Below, piece by piece: positions 17,054-26,425 of a stretch of 64,000 nucleotides of DNA. The DNA lies in NCBI RefSeq assembly GCF_963674925.1, contig NZ_OY771648.1, positions 124,001 through 188,000 on the forward strand, in the 5' to 3' direction. The notes under the pieces are model-generated. The model saw nothing but the letters and a program-made list of their open reading frames with translations. It was not told where the DNA came from and ran no database searches. The DNA is from an uncultured Draconibacterium sp. Lineage in GTDB: Bacteria; Bacteroidota; Bacteroidia; Bacteroidales; Prolixibacteraceae. The position numbers were made by a program, and so were the translations under genes. Position 1 is the first letter of the stretch. Each line of letters begins with the position of its first letter.

Positions 17054-17857
17054 CTATCGGTAAATAAAAATACCTTTTGGTAGGTATTTGTCTAAATTTG
17101 TCGGTAAATGGCGAAAGATACCATATACAGCAGAACCGCTTCCCGACATAGATGCATAGACTGCGCCTGCTTCGTAGAGCTTATTCTTTAAATTTTCAAT
17201 CTCGGGGAACTGCGGAAATACGCTTTTCTCGAAATCGTTTTTCACCACCGATTTCCATTCTTCGATGGGAAGCTGGTCAATTTCCAGCAGGTTAAATTCA
17301 GGCTTTGCCGGTACAATATTTTGATAAGCTTGTGGTGTACCAACTGAAAACGGAGGTTTAACAATTACTACCTCGTAGGCCGACAAATCGATATTTACCG
17401 GTTTAAACCGATCGCCAATGCCGTATGCAAAAGTGGGTTTGTTTTGAATAAAAAACGGGCAATCGGCACCAATTCGGGCGGCATAATCTTCCAGTTGAGC
17501 TGATGTTAACCCCAGGCCAAAATAATCGTTCAGCATTTTTAAGGCAAAAGCTGCGTCGGCCGAACCACCACCAAGCCCCGCTCCAAACGGAATTACTTTG
17601 TGCAGATGCATTTTTATCGCCGAAAGGTTAAAATCTCCGGCAAGCAAAGAATAAGCTTTGTAAACAAGGTTACTCTCCGGCGCAGCATCAATCTCAATTC
17701 CCGAAGAAGAAAAGCTCGTTTCTTCGGCATCGACCACTTCCAAAACATCCGCTAATTTTACCGGGTAGAAAATGGTTTCCAGGTTGTGGTAACCATCCGG
17801 TCGTTTCTCCACAACATTCAGCCCGATATTAATTTTAGCATTGGGAAATGTGATCAT
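17054..17857 (-). CDS. ispE: 4-diphosphocytidyl-2-C-methyl-D-erythritol kinase
   Basis: GHMP kinase of the non-mevalonate isoprenoid pathway. 267 residues starting FPNAKINIGLNVVEKRPDGYHNL, with the ATP-binding PFGAGLGGGSADAAFAL near residues 88-104 and the C-terminal ASMSGSGSAVYGIF segment. All three GHMP motifs are intact. It is preceded on the same strand by gcvP and its terminator. Confidence 0.96.
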   Translation of the reverse strand: MITFPNAKINIGLNVVEKRPDGYHNLETIFYPVKLADVLEVVDAEETSFSSSGIEIDAAPESNLVYKAYSLLAGDFNLSAIKMHLHKVIPFGAGLGGGSADAAFALKMLNDYFGLGLTSAQLEDYAARIGADCPFFIQNKPTFAYGIGDRFKPVNIDLSAYEVVIVKPPFSVGTPQAYQNIVPAKPEFNLLEIDQLPIEEWKSVVKNDFEKSVFPQFPEIENLKNKLYEAGAVYASMSGSGSAVYGIFRHLPTNLDKYLPKGIFIYR

Positions 17858-17865
17858 ACAGCAAA

Positions 17866-17898
17866 AATAAAAAAGCCGCCTGAAAATTCAGACGGCTT
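17866..17898 (-). terminator. Rho-independent terminator of gcvP
   Basis: GCCGcCTGAA (17875-17884) pairs with TTCAGaCGGC (17887-17896). A T-rich run follows on the minus strand. Confidence 0.8.
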
Positions 17899-17925
17899 CC
17901 TTGATTTATATAAAATTATTTTTTT

Positions 17926-20802
17926 TTAATCAGCAAAAGCTTCGTACTCTTCCGGCGAACCGCAGGTACAAATCAGGTTACGATCGCCCCATGCATTATC
18001 AACACGGCCAACCGGCACCCAGTATTTGTTCTCGCGTACCCAATCGAGCGGATAAGCAGCTTTCTCGCGGCCATAAGCGTGTGTCCATTCATCAGCACAA
18101 ACGCTCTGAGCTGTATGAGGTGCATTTTTAAGCACGTTGTCAGCTTTATCGGCAACACCGTTCTCCACTTCTTTTACTTCTTCGAAAATGGAGTTTAACG
18201 CGCTGATAAAACGATCCAACTCATCTTTCGATTCACTTTCGGTTGGTTCGATCATTAGCGTTCCATGAACAGGGAACGACAGCGTTGGCGCGTGGAAACC
18301 ATAATCCATCAAACGCTTGGCAATGTCTTCTTCCGTAATTCCGGCAGAAGCTTTCAGGTGGCGACACTCCAAAATCAACTCGTGTGCCACGCGGCCGTTT
18401 TCGCCGGTATATAAAATTCCGTAGTTATCTTTTAATGCGGTTGCAATATAATTGGCGTTCAGAATGGCTATTTTTGTGGCTTCTGTAAGGCCTTCAGCTC
18501 CCATCATTTTAATGTAACCGTAAGTAATCGGCAATACCGAGGCACTTCCCCACGGAGCTGCAGAAACCGCTGTAATTCCCACGTGTCCGTTATTCATAAT
18601 CGGGTGCGATGGCAGGAACTCCACCAAATGACTGGCAACGCCAATCGGGCCAACACCAGGGCCACCACCACCGTGAGGTATTGCAAATGTTTTATGCAGG
18701 TTAAGGTGGCACACATCGGCACCAATCAGTCGGGGATTGGTCAATCCAACCTGTGCATTCATGTTTGCGCCGTCCATGTACACCTGACCGCCATTTTCGT
18801 GAATTACCTCGCACATTTCAATAATCGAAGCCTCGAAAACTCCGTGTGTTGACGGATAAGTTACCATAAACGCCGAAAGCCGGTCTTTGTGCAATTCAGC
18901 TTTGGCACGAAGGTCGTCCATGTCGACATTCCCTTTTTCGTCGCATTTTACCACAACTACTTTTGTACCCGCCATTACCGCACTTGCCGGGTTGGTTCCG
19001 TGTGCCGAAGAAGGAATAATCACCACATCGCGTTGGCTCTCGCCTCTGCTTTTGTGGTATTCCTGAATCACCATCAAACCGGCATATTCGCCTGCAGCAC
19101 CGGAGTTAGGCTGCAAACTTACATCGGCCATTCCGGTAATTTCAGCCAAATCGCGGCGCAGCTCTTCCATCATTTCCTGGTAACCGCGAGCCTGGTTTTT
19201 AGGAACAAACGGATGTAAACCGTTAAATTCAATCCAGCTTAAGGGCAACATTTCGGTAGCTGCGTTCAGTTTCATCGTACACGATCCCAACGAGATCATC
19301 GATTGTGTTAGCGAAATATCTTTTTTTGCCAATCGTTTTATGTAACGCACCATTTCTGTTTCCGAACGGTATTTATTAAATACCTCTTCGGTCATAAATT
19401 CCGATGTCCGTTTAAACGCTGCATTAATTTCAAATCCTTCAGGATACTCCTCAGCTACCTGGAATTTTTTGTTGGCAGCTTTTGCAAACACTTCAATGAT
19501 CCAGCCAATATCCTGCGGGTTGGTTGTTTCGTCGATACTGATACCCACATCGCCATTATCGAAGTAGCGGAAGTTCATTTCCAGCTCATGCGATAACCAC
19601 TCAATATCTTCGCGCATTACATGTTTTGGTAGCGCAAAACGGATGGTATCGAAGAAATTCTTATTGATTTGAGTATAACCCAGTTTTTCAATTTCAATGG
19701 CAAGAAATGCGGCGATATTATGAATACGCTCGGCAATTCCGATTATACCTTCGGGACCATGATACACACCAAAGAAACCGGCCATAATAGCCAGCAACGC
19801 CTGTGCAGTACAAATATTCGATGTTGCTTTTTCGCGTTTAATATGTTGCTCGCGTGTTTGCAATGCCATACGCAGCGCCCGGTTTCCGTGCATATCTTTG
19901 GTTACACCGATAATACGGCCCGGCATGTTTCGTTTAAAAGCTTCGCGAGCTGCAAAAAATGCAGCATGTGGTCCGCCATAACCCATCGGTACACCAAAGC
20001 GCTGCGAATTACCAAAAACGATATCAGCGCCCCATTCTCCCGGAGGAGTTAAAATGGCCAGCGACATCAAATCGGCAGCAACAGAAACTTTTATCTCTTT
20101 CTCGTGCGCTTTCTCAACCAGTTCAGCATAATCGGTTATTTCTCCATCCGAATTCGGATATTGAACGATTACGCCAAATACATTTTCATCAAAATTAAAT
20201 TCGTCTTTAGGCTGAATTTTCAATTCGAATCCCAGCGGCAGTGCACGGGTTTTTAACACATCGTGCGTTTGAGGCCACATCTTTTCATCCACCAAAATGG
20301 TATTTACATCGTCTTTCACCATTTTCCGCGATCTCAGGTTGGCCATCATTACCATCGCCTCGGCAGCTGCAGTAGCCTCATCAAGCAATGATGCATTGGC
20401 AATGTCCATTCCTGTTAAACCACAAACCATAGTCTGGAAGTTTAACAGTGCCTCCAGTCGTCCCTGCGAAATTTCGGCCTGATAAGGCGTGTAAGAAGTA
20501 TACCACACCGGATTTTCAAGCACATTACGCAAAACCACTGCCGGAGTAATGGTATCGTAATATCCCATTCCGATGTAAGTATTGAATACTTTATTCTTTG
20601 ATGCCAGTTCGAGAATACGGCGGAAGTACTTTCTTTCCGACAATCCTTCCTTCATTTTTAAAGGCTGTTGTAACCTGATGTTTGAAGGAACTGTTTGTTC
20701 CAATAATTCCTCCATCGACGAAACACCAACAAATTCAAGCATTTCGGCAATTTCTAATCCTCGTGGGCCAATGTGGCGGGTGACAAATCTATCCTGAGAC
20801 AT
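17926..20802 (-). CDS. gcvP: Glycine dehydrogenase (decarboxylating), P protein
   Basis: 958-residue single-chain P protein of the glycine cleavage system: decarboxylates glycine and passes the aminomethyl group to lipoylated H protein. The N-terminal half begins FVTRHIGPR and contains the motif YTPYQAEISQGRLEALLNFQ. The C-terminal half has the PLP lysine in CHLNLHKTFAIPHGGGGPG (about residue 703). No glycine riboswitch-like structure is apparent in the short upstream gap, and gcvT/gcvH are not nearby. Confidence 0.97.
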   Translation of the reverse strand: MSQDRFVTRHIGPRGLEIAEMLEFVGVSSMEELLEQTVPSNIRLQQPLKMKEGLSERKYFRRILELASKNKVFNTYIGMGYYDTITPAVVLRNVLENPVWYTSYTPYQAEISQGRLEALLNFQTMVCGLTGMDIANASLLDEATAAAEAMVMMANLRSRKMVKDDVNTILVDEKMWPQTHDVLKTRALPLGFELKIQPKDEFNFDENVFGVIVQYPNSDGEITDYAELVEKAHEKEIKVSVAADLMSLAILTPPGEWGADIVFGNSQRFGVPMGYGGPHAAFFAAREAFKRNMPGRIIGVTKDMHGNRALRMALQTREQHIKREKATSNICTAQALLAIMAGFFGVYHGPEGIIGIAERIHNIAAFLAIEIEKLGYTQINKNFFDTIRFALPKHVMREDIEWLSHELEMNFRYFDNGDVGISIDETTNPQDIGWIIEVFAKAANKKFQVAEEYPEGFEINAAFKRTSEFMTEEVFNKYRSETEMVRYIKRLAKKDISLTQSMISLGSCTMKLNAATEMLPLSWIEFNGLHPFVPKNQARGYQEMMEELRRDLAEITGMADVSLQPNSGAAGEYAGLMVIQEYHKSRGESQRDVVIIPSSAHGTNPASAVMAGTKVVVVKCDEKGNVDMDDLRAKAELHKDRLSAFMVTYPSTHGVFEASIIEMCEVIHENGGQVYMDGANMNAQVGLTNPRLIGADVCHLNLHKTFAIPHGGGGPGVGPIGVASHLVEFLPSHPIMNNGHVGITAVSAAPWGSASVLPITYGYIKMMGAEGLTEATKIAILNANYIATALKDNYGILYTGENGRVAHELILECRHLKASAGITEEDIAKRLMDYGFHAPTLSFPVHGTLMIEPTESESKDELDRFISALNSIFEEVKEVENGVADKADNVLKNAPHTAQSVCADEWTHAYGREKAAYPLDWVRENKYWVPVGRVDNAWGDRNLICTCGSPEEYEAFAD

Positions 20803-20895
20803 TCGAAATATTTATTTTATAGTGAATTTTTCTGCAAGTATATAAACTGAACTGATTTTAAAACATGACTTTAAACAATTTTAAAGTGTTTAGTT

Positions 20896-21537
20896 TCAGG
20901 TTAAAAACGGATTATTCTCTTTTTCAAAGCCGAGTGTGGTTTCCGGGCCGTGGCCACAGTACACTTTTGTTTCGCCAGGCAGTGTAAAAAGTTTTTCTTT
21001 AATGTTGGTTATCAAGGTATCAAAATCGCCCCCAGGTAAGTCGGTTCGTCCAATGCTTCCATAAAATATTACATCGCCGGCAATTAACAGGTTGTCGTTT
21101 TTGCTGTAAAAAACTACATGCCCGGGCGCGTGTCCGGGAACATGAATAACTTCAAAACTTGATTTACCAAATTCAATCGTCTGCCCTTCTTCAATAAATT
21201 CATCAATAGGTTTTACAGGCTTCATTTCGAAATTATACATTTTCCCCTGATCAACTGCCCGGTCCACCCAAAAGGCATCATCGGCATGCGCTAAAAACGG
21301 AATTTTATATTCATCGCGAATAAAATCAACACCCATTATATGGTCGAAATGGCAATGCGTATTAATTATTTTTACCGGTTTCAGCTCGTTACGTTCAATG
21401 TAATATTTTACTTCGTCCTGCTCTTCTCCGTAATAAAACCCGGGGTCGACAAGTACACATTCTTTTGTTTCTTCGTCGCTTAAAACCAGGCTATTCTGGC
21501 TCAGTGGGTTTACTACAAACTTTTTAACTTTTATCAT
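20896..21537 (-). CDS. MBL-fold metallo-hydrolase (glyoxalase II-like)
   Basis: 213 residues with the metal-binding THCHFDH motif (about 60-66), GHAPGHVVFY and AGDVIFYGSIGRTDLPGG, ending near YCGHGPETTLGFEKENNPFL. This is the small glyoxalase II/hydroxyacyl-thioester hydrolase subgroup; the physiological substrate is unknown. It starts 3 bases after pcm, so both are cotranscribed. Confidence 0.9.
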   Translation of the reverse strand: MIKVKKFVVNPLSQNSLVLSDEETKECVLVDPGFYYGEEQDEVKYYIERNELKPVKIINTHCHFDHIMGVDFIRDEYKIPFLAHADDAFWVDRAVDQGKMYNFEMKPVKPIDEFIEEGQTIEFGKSSFEVIHVPGHAPGHVVFYSKNDNLLIAGDVIFYGSIGRTDLPGGDFDTLITNIKEKLFTLPGETKVYCGHGPETTLGFEKENNPFLT

Positions 21538-21540
21538 TTA

Positions 21541-22191
21541 TCAGAAATTTACGGTTCCTTTTAAGAGAGGAACAAAAACAAAGCCTCCATGTTTTTTCAT
21601 TTTGAAATCATTTTCGCCGGTACGAACAATTTCGCACATATCCTGGTGTTTGTCGCTACCCACCGGCACAACAAGTTTCCCTCCAATTTTCAGCTGCATT
21701 TTTAATTCGGGCGGGACCAATGGAGCACCTGCCGTTACCAAAATTTTATCGAAAGGTGCAAAATCGGGCAGCCCTTTATAACCGTCGCCAAAAAAGCAGG
21801 CCGGTTTATATCCTATCGACGGTAAAAACTTATGTGTTTTGGTGTACAGCTCTTTTTGTCGTTCGATGGTAAAAACCTTTGCTCCCATTTCAACCAAAAC
21901 AGCAGCCTGGTAGCCCGATCCGGTTCCAACTTCCAGAATTTTATCGCCCTTCTGCACATCAAGCAGCTGGGTTTGAAAACCTACTGTATAGGGTTGCGAA
22001 ATGGTTTGTCCGGCACCAATTGGAAATGCCTGATCTTTGTATGCAAAATTTATAAAACCACTGTCCATAAACAAATGGCGCGGCACATTGCCAATAGCTT
22101 CCAAAACCGAAGGATTTCGGATACCCTTTACTTTCAGACCGTCAACCAAACGCTTGCGCAGGCCTTTATGTCGCGATGTTTCGTTTATCAT
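21541..22191 (-). CDS. pcm: Protein-L-isoaspartate O-methyltransferase
   Basis: Repairs isoaspartyl residues in aged proteins by SAM-dependent methylation. 216 residues with AIGAGQTISQPYTVG, the SAM motif ILEVGTGSGYQAAVL, and the C-terminal MKKHGGFVFVPLLKG. First gene of a two-gene unit with the MBL hydrolase. Confidence 0.95.
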   Translation of the reverse strand: MINETSRHKGLRKRLVDGLKVKGIRNPSVLEAIGNVPRHLFMDSGFINFAYKDQAFPIGAGQTISQPYTVGFQTQLLDVQKGDKILEVGTGSGYQAAVLVEMGAKVFTIERQKELYTKTHKFLPSIGYKPACFFGDGYKGLPDFAPFDKILVTAGAPLVPPELKMQLKIGGKLVVPVGSDKHQDMCEIVRTGENDFKMKKHGGFVFVPLLKGTVNF

Positions 22192-22320
22192 TTTTACGTT
22201 GCTATAATCACAAAATTAATCGAATATAATTACCAACAACAGTTGCTACACATAATGAATATTAACATTTAACGTTGATAAATTAACACCGGCTCTAATA
22301 AAAGATGTTGGGCTGTATTC

Positions 22321-22328
22321 TATATTTG
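22321..22328 (+). promoter_or_regulatory. TAnnTTTG box before the Gfo/Idh-like gene
   Basis: TATATTTG lies 29 bases before the start at 22357. A TTG further upstream is not at the usual spacing. Confidence 0.45.
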
Positions 22329-22356
22329 CATTTATAACCATTTTAAATAGCGCACT

Positions 22357-23220
22357 ATGCTGAATGTTGGATTAATCGGGAACACTAAAATTCTTGAACC
22401 ATTTGTACTGGAGATCAAGAAAAATGCCCAAATCAATATTATTGGGAAAGCATCTGTTGGATCGAGCGAAGAGCTGACCGGTTTTCATTATTCCATTCCG
22501 GAATTTAACCGGGTAGAATTAATTGAACGTGCCGATCTGATTATCATGGACAACTCAACGCCCATGCCGTTTAAGTTTATGCGCGATATTGTAAAAAAAT
22601 CGAAACACATATTTTGCGTTGAATATCCCGATCTCACTATCGACGAGTGTACCGAGCTGAATAAACTTATCAACGAATCGCGCTCGGTGGTACAGGTTAC
22701 CAATCCTTATTTTTTCTCGCCTGCCATTCAGTGGGCAAACAAAAACATAAAAACGCCGGCTTTTATCGATTATTCCAATTTCGAGGAATATGTAACCGAA
22801 AAGAAATCGCTGTACTCCATGTTGCTAATGCTGTTAAAAATTACGGGCATTTCTCCGAAAAAAATTGGCGCGGTTACATTTCCGGGATATAACAGTTCGA
22901 AATTCACTAACGTTCGGCTTGAATTTGGCGATGCATCAGTGGTTAATCTGAATTTTGGGAAACTGGAATCGCTGAAGAATTTTAAAGTCAGAATTTATTC
23001 CGACAATCAGTTTGCGACATTCAATTTCAGCAAAGAAAAGTTTTTGTCTGATAACGAACCTATTGAATTTGACAACGACTGTATGGTTAATGAGCTCGAT
23101 TTTTTCATTCAGGCAATTGAAGGAAAGATCAAAAAAATATCGACACTTGATGATTATTTAATTGCCATGCACGTGGCCCAAAAGATCAATAAAAAGATCG
23201 CGCAGTTTTCTATTCATTAA
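22357..23220 (+). CDS. Diverged Gfo/Idh/MocA-like protein
   Basis: 287 residues. The N-terminus (MLNVGLIGNTKILEPFV) has the start of a Rossmann fold. The pattern DLIIMDNSTPMPF followed by KHIFCVEYPDL resembles the NAD-binding half of Gfo/Idh oxidoreductases, and the C-terminal part has the beta-rich substrate domain. The classical GxGxxG is altered to GLIGNT and the usual EKP is replaced by VEYPD, so enzymatic activity is uncertain. It is upstream of a polyprenyl sugar transferase, which suggests a role in surface sugar synthesis or its control. Confidence 0.6.
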   Translation: MLNVGLIGNTKILEPFVLEIKKNAQINIIGKASVGSSEELTGFHYSIPEFNRVELIERADLIIMDNSTPMPFKFMRDIVKKSKHIFCVEYPDLTIDECTELNKLINESRSVVQVTNPYFFSPAIQWANKNIKTPAFIDYSNFEEYVTEKKSLYSMLLMLLKITGISPKKIGAVTFPGYNSSKFTNVRLEFGDASVVNLNFGKLESLKNFKVRIYSDNQFATFNFSKEKFLSDNEPIEFDNDCMVNELDFFIQAIEGKIKKISTLDDYLIAMHVAQKINKKIAQFSIH

Positions 23221-23311
23221 TACCAACAAAAAACTACTTTTACGGCAACATTTTGCATTGCAAGTCGTTTTAATACTGATTGCAAAAACGACCTGACTTA
23301 ATCGCTTGTTA

Positions 23312-24730
23312 ATGAATAAATCGCGGCAAACAGCCAAATATTTATTTTTCGATTTTTTTGCTGCAGCACTTGCCTGGGCTGCTTTTTTTGTGTACCGAAA
23401 AGAAATTATTGAACCCCAGTATTTTAATGGTTGGGACGTTCCGTTTGAACTCACTCCGCAATTTTATTTGGGCTTGCTGATCATCCCTGCCTTTTGGATT
23501 ACCTTTTACTACATTGTTGGTTTTTACAATAACATTTTTCGCCGGTCGCGACTGCTTGAGCTGGGACAAACCTTCTTTACATCGGTAGTTGGAGTAGTGG
23601 TAATTTTCTTTGCATTTTTACTGGACGACTGGATTGGGTCCTATAAAAACTACTACAATCTGGTGTTCACGCTGTTTGGATTACATTTTTCGCTCACCTA
23701 TATTTTCCGATTGATACTGACCACACAAACCATTCATAAAATACACCAGCGCAAGATTGGTTTTAACACGCTAATTATTGGCAGTAACGAAAAGGCACTG
23801 AAGGTTTACAACGAAATGTTGAGCCAGGTAAGACCTGCCGGAAATAAATTTGTTGGTTTTATAGAACTTGATCAGGCCAGCGACTCCGTTTTAGGCGAGC
23901 AGCTACCTATGCTCGGGCACATAAAAGACATTCTCAATATTCTGGATAAAGAGCAAGTTGAAGAAGTTATTCTGGCGCTGGAAACAAGCGAACACGATAA
24001 ACTGAGTGAAATACTTACGATTATTGAAAACAGGCAGATCACCATTTGGGGAATCCCCGATTTGTACGATTTGCTATCGGGCATTACAAAAACCAATACC
24101 ATTTTTGGGAGTCCGCTGATAAAAATCAGCAACGGATTAATGCCCGGCTGGCAGGAAAATATGAAACGTTTGCTGGATGTAGTGTTCTCCATTATTGCAC
24201 TTATCCTGTTTTTCCCGGTATTTATTGTGCTGGCGTTTATCATTAAAACAACATCAAAAGGGCCAATCATATACAAACAGGAACGCATAGGGCGATACGG
24301 AAAACCATTTTATATTTACAAGTTGAGAAGTATGGTTGACGGAGCAGAAAATGGCTCGCCTGCCCTGTCGTCGGAAAACGATACACGGATTACGTCAATT
24401 GGTCGTTTTCTTCGGAAAACACACCTCGATGAAATTCCCCAGTTTTTTAATGTAATAATGGGAACCATGTCGTTGGTGGGGCCGCGCCCTGAGCGCGAAT
24501 ACTACATTAAACAAATTATTAAACGGGCACCGCATTACACCCACTTGCAAAAATTGCGTCCGGGAATAACTTCGTGGGGGCAGGTAAAATGTGGTTATGC
24601 ATCGAATATTGATGAAATGCTGGAACGTTTAACCTACGATATGATGTACCTGAAAAACATTTCGCTGTACATCGATTTTAAAATACTGATTTACACCATC
24701 ATGGTTAGCGTTAAAGGCAACGGAAAGTAA
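23312..24730 (+). CDS. Undecaprenyl-phosphate sugar phosphotransferase (WbaP/WcaJ type)
   Basis: 472 residues from ATG 23312. Four N-terminal membrane segments (to about residue 130), a CoA-binding-like Rossmann region (FNTLIIGSNEKALKVYNEM), then the bacterial sugar transferase domain from about residue 280: a re-entrant hydrophobic helix, GPIIYKQERIGRYGKPFYIYKLRSM, TRITSIGRFLRKTHLDEIPQFFNV and SLVGPRPEREYY. It starts a lipid-linked exopolysaccharide or glycan repeat by moving sugar-1-phosphate onto undecaprenyl phosphate. No other polysaccharide genes follow. Confidence 0.93.
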   Translation: MNKSRQTAKYLFFDFFAAALAWAAFFVYRKEIIEPQYFNGWDVPFELTPQFYLGLLIIPAFWITFYYIVGFYNNIFRRSRLLELGQTFFTSVVGVVVIFFAFLLDDWIGSYKNYYNLVFTLFGLHFSLTYIFRLILTTQTIHKIHQRKIGFNTLIIGSNEKALKVYNEMLSQVRPAGNKFVGFIELDQASDSVLGEQLPMLGHIKDILNILDKEQVEEVILALETSEHDKLSEILTIIENRQITIWGIPDLYDLLSGITKTNTIFGSPLIKISNGLMPGWQENMKRLLDVVFSIIALILFFPVFIVLAFIIKTTSKGPIIYKQERIGRYGKPFYIYKLRSMVDGAENGSPALSSENDTRITSIGRFLRKTHLDEIPQFFNVIMGTMSLVGPRPEREYYIKQIIKRAPHYTHLQKLRPGITSWGQVKCGYASNIDEMLERLTYDMMYLKNISLYIDFKILIYTIMVSVKGNGK

Positions 24731-24857
24731 AACTTTTCAGTCGCAGTTACCAGTCTCAGTACCCAGTATCCGTTACCAGTATCCGTTATCCGGTTAAGCA
24801 TTTCTGCATTGAAGCATTCTCGCATTAAAGCATTTTATCATTAAAGCATTCTATCAT
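24731..24857. repeat. Degenerate short-repeat intergenic tract
   Basis: Begins with a copy of TTTTCAGTCGCAGTT (24734-24748), then imperfect units of CAGTATCCGTTAC (24765-24795) and finally four imperfect copies of a 14-16 base word of the form AAGCATTCTATCATT. No coding potential. Confidence 0.7.
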
Positions 24858-25169
24858 TCAAAATTCCGCATCGCGCTCCACCAGGGCTACTCTGAGTTTG
24901 TATTTTTTATACCACTTTTCCTTCCCCAGTTTTTGTGCCTGCAAATGTTTGGCATTTTGTTTCCAGTTTTTAATCGCTTCCTGGCTGTCCCAATACGAAA
25001 TGGTTATTCCCAACTCTTCGCGTGCTGATTCTTCTCCTAAAAATCCGGGCTGTTGTTTAGCAAGCTCCAGCATTTGTTGAGCCATTTCGGTGTAACCTTC
25101 ATCAATTGTGGTGCGCTGTGTGGTAAAAATCACTGCGTAGTAAGGCGGCTTTGGTGTTTCGGCAATCAT
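24858..25169 (-). CDS. Antibiotic biosynthesis monooxygenase-domain (ABM) protein
   Basis: 103 residues of the dimeric alpha/beta-barrel ABM fold: PYYAVIFTTQRT at the N-terminus, GFLGEESAREELGITISYWDSQEAIKNWKQNAKHLQAQKLG in the middle. Such small proteins include heme-degrading and quinone monooxygenases; substrate unknown. The start overlaps the stop of the thpR-type gene by four bases (ATGA), so translation is coupled. Confidence 0.85.
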   Translation of the reverse strand: MIAETPKPPYYAVIFTTQRTTIDEGYTEMAQQMLELAKQQPGFLGEESAREELGITISYWDSQEAIKNWKQNAKHLQAQKLGKEKWYKKYKLRVALVERDAEF

Positions 25170-25732
25170 TTTAATAAGAATGTTTTTATTGACCTGTATT
25201 CCGGGCCGGTTTGTTTTAATATACTCTGAAACAGCATTAGTTCTTTAACCTCAACTTTCTGGTATTCTACCGTTGGCATTTCATCTATAATAGCAAAAAA
25301 CCGGTTTCTGTTTTCAACCGATTTTATACGGCCTAACGTTAAGTGTGGTCTGAATGTTTTTTGCTCGCCATCAAAACCACAGGCAACCACCTGCTTCTCG
25401 ATTTCCGACACCAGTTGTAACAACTCCTCCGATTCGTTGAGTTTAATAAACAAAACGCGTGGCTGGTTTTTGCTTTTAAAATACCCCGTTCCTTTTAGGT
25501 TGATCTCAAAATTCGATTTTTCAGAAATTAAGAGCTCCAACCGATCGACCAATTCGTAAAGCTGTTCGCGTGTTGTGTTGCCTATAAAACGCAGCGTTAA
25601 ATGAAGATTATTGGGATCAACCCAGTTTATCCGGTCGTTGGAAAACTGGTTTTTAAAATGCTGCAGCAGTTTCAGTACTTCCTTGTTCGGAGTAATTTTT
25701 ATGGCAATGAAAGTTCTGATGTGGTCTCGCAT
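25166..25732 (-). CDS. thpR: RNA 2',3'-cyclic phosphodiesterase (2H family)
   Basis: 188 residues with the two HxT motifs of the 2H phosphoesterase family: HLTLRFIG (about residue 45) and HLTLGRIK (about 128). The family hydrolyses 2',3'-cyclic phosphate RNA ends or ligates 2'-5'; the biological substrate is unsettled. One base separates it from the DUF4294 gene upstream. Confidence 0.92.
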   Translation of the reverse strand: MRDHIRTFIAIKITPNKEVLKLLQHFKNQFSNDRINWVDPNNLHLTLRFIGNTTREQLYELVDRLELLISEKSNFEINLKGTGYFKSKNQPRVLFIKLNESEELLQLVSEIEKQVVACGFDGEQKTFRPHLTLGRIKSVENRNRFFAIIDEMPTVEYQKVEVKELMLFQSILKQTGPEYRSIKTFLLK

Positions 25733-25733
25733 G

Positions 25734-26321
25734 CTACAAATAACCTAATTCAATTAATGTAACGATCTCTTCCAGCACCTGGTCTTCTTCATCAGGATCG
25801 TAACCGGCTTTTAAATCGTTTCTAAAAAGCTTGGCAATTCCCTGCCAAAAAGTGGCGCTAAATCCTCCCCTGAAATCCTTTATCAAACTGTAAGGTGTTC
25901 GCTCCGTTTCGCGATTAATTAGTTTCAGTAAAATCCGTCCGTCCGAAATCGACCACTTTTTCAGTTCATCTTTGTGTTTATCGAGTAGTTCCTTTTCCAA
26001 CTGTTTCATCAATTTCCGTTGTTCTTTTCGTGTTTCCAGGGCATAGTATTCGGGCTCGTACTCTTTTAACAATTCGCGCGCCTCAACAGCCAGCGGGTAC
26101 ACCTTTTTCACTTTTTGGATGTAACGTGTATAACGCCGGTATTCCCTGTTGTTTTTAAACTCACGATCCGGAAAAACAGGTATCTCTTTTATGTTCTTAA
26201 AAATAATGGTATCCCCATCCTGAACATAGCCCATAATCACCTCAGAAGAATCGTTTTCCTGCGCCCCGGCCAGCCACGCTCCCCACATTAAAAACAGTAT
26301 AAAAACAAACCTCTTCATCAA
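25734..26321 (-). CDS. DUF4294 family exported protein
   Basis: 195 residues with a signal peptide ending near AGA (about residue 20). It matches DUF4294, a Bacteroidota-specific family, through the segment EYRRYTRYIQKVKKVYPLAVEAR and the C-terminal GGFSATFWQGIAKLF. Charged and helical in the middle. Role unknown. First gene of a three-gene unit with thpR and the ABM protein; divergent from arginine deiminase. Confidence 0.82.
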   Translation of the reverse strand: MMKRFVFILFLMWGAWLAGAQENDSSEVIMGYVQDGDTIIFKNIKEIPVFPDREFKNNREYRRYTRYIQKVKKVYPLAVEARELLKEYEPEYYALETRKEQRKLMKQLEKELLDKHKDELKKWSISDGRILLKLINRETERTPYSLIKDFRGGFSATFWQGIAKLFRNDLKAGYDPDEEDQVLEEIVTLIELGYL

Positions 26322-26425
26322 AATATTTTTAACAACATAAAAGTAGAACGAAATAATCGTTATTCAATTACAGACCATACAAAGTTTATATCTTTGGTTC
26401 CGAAAACAAAAGATTATACGCGATT

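Noticed and set aside
20803..20895. Glycine riboswitch before gcvP
   Set aside because: The gap of 93 bases has only an AT-rich stem (ACTTTAAA/TTTAAAGT) and no riboswitch core.
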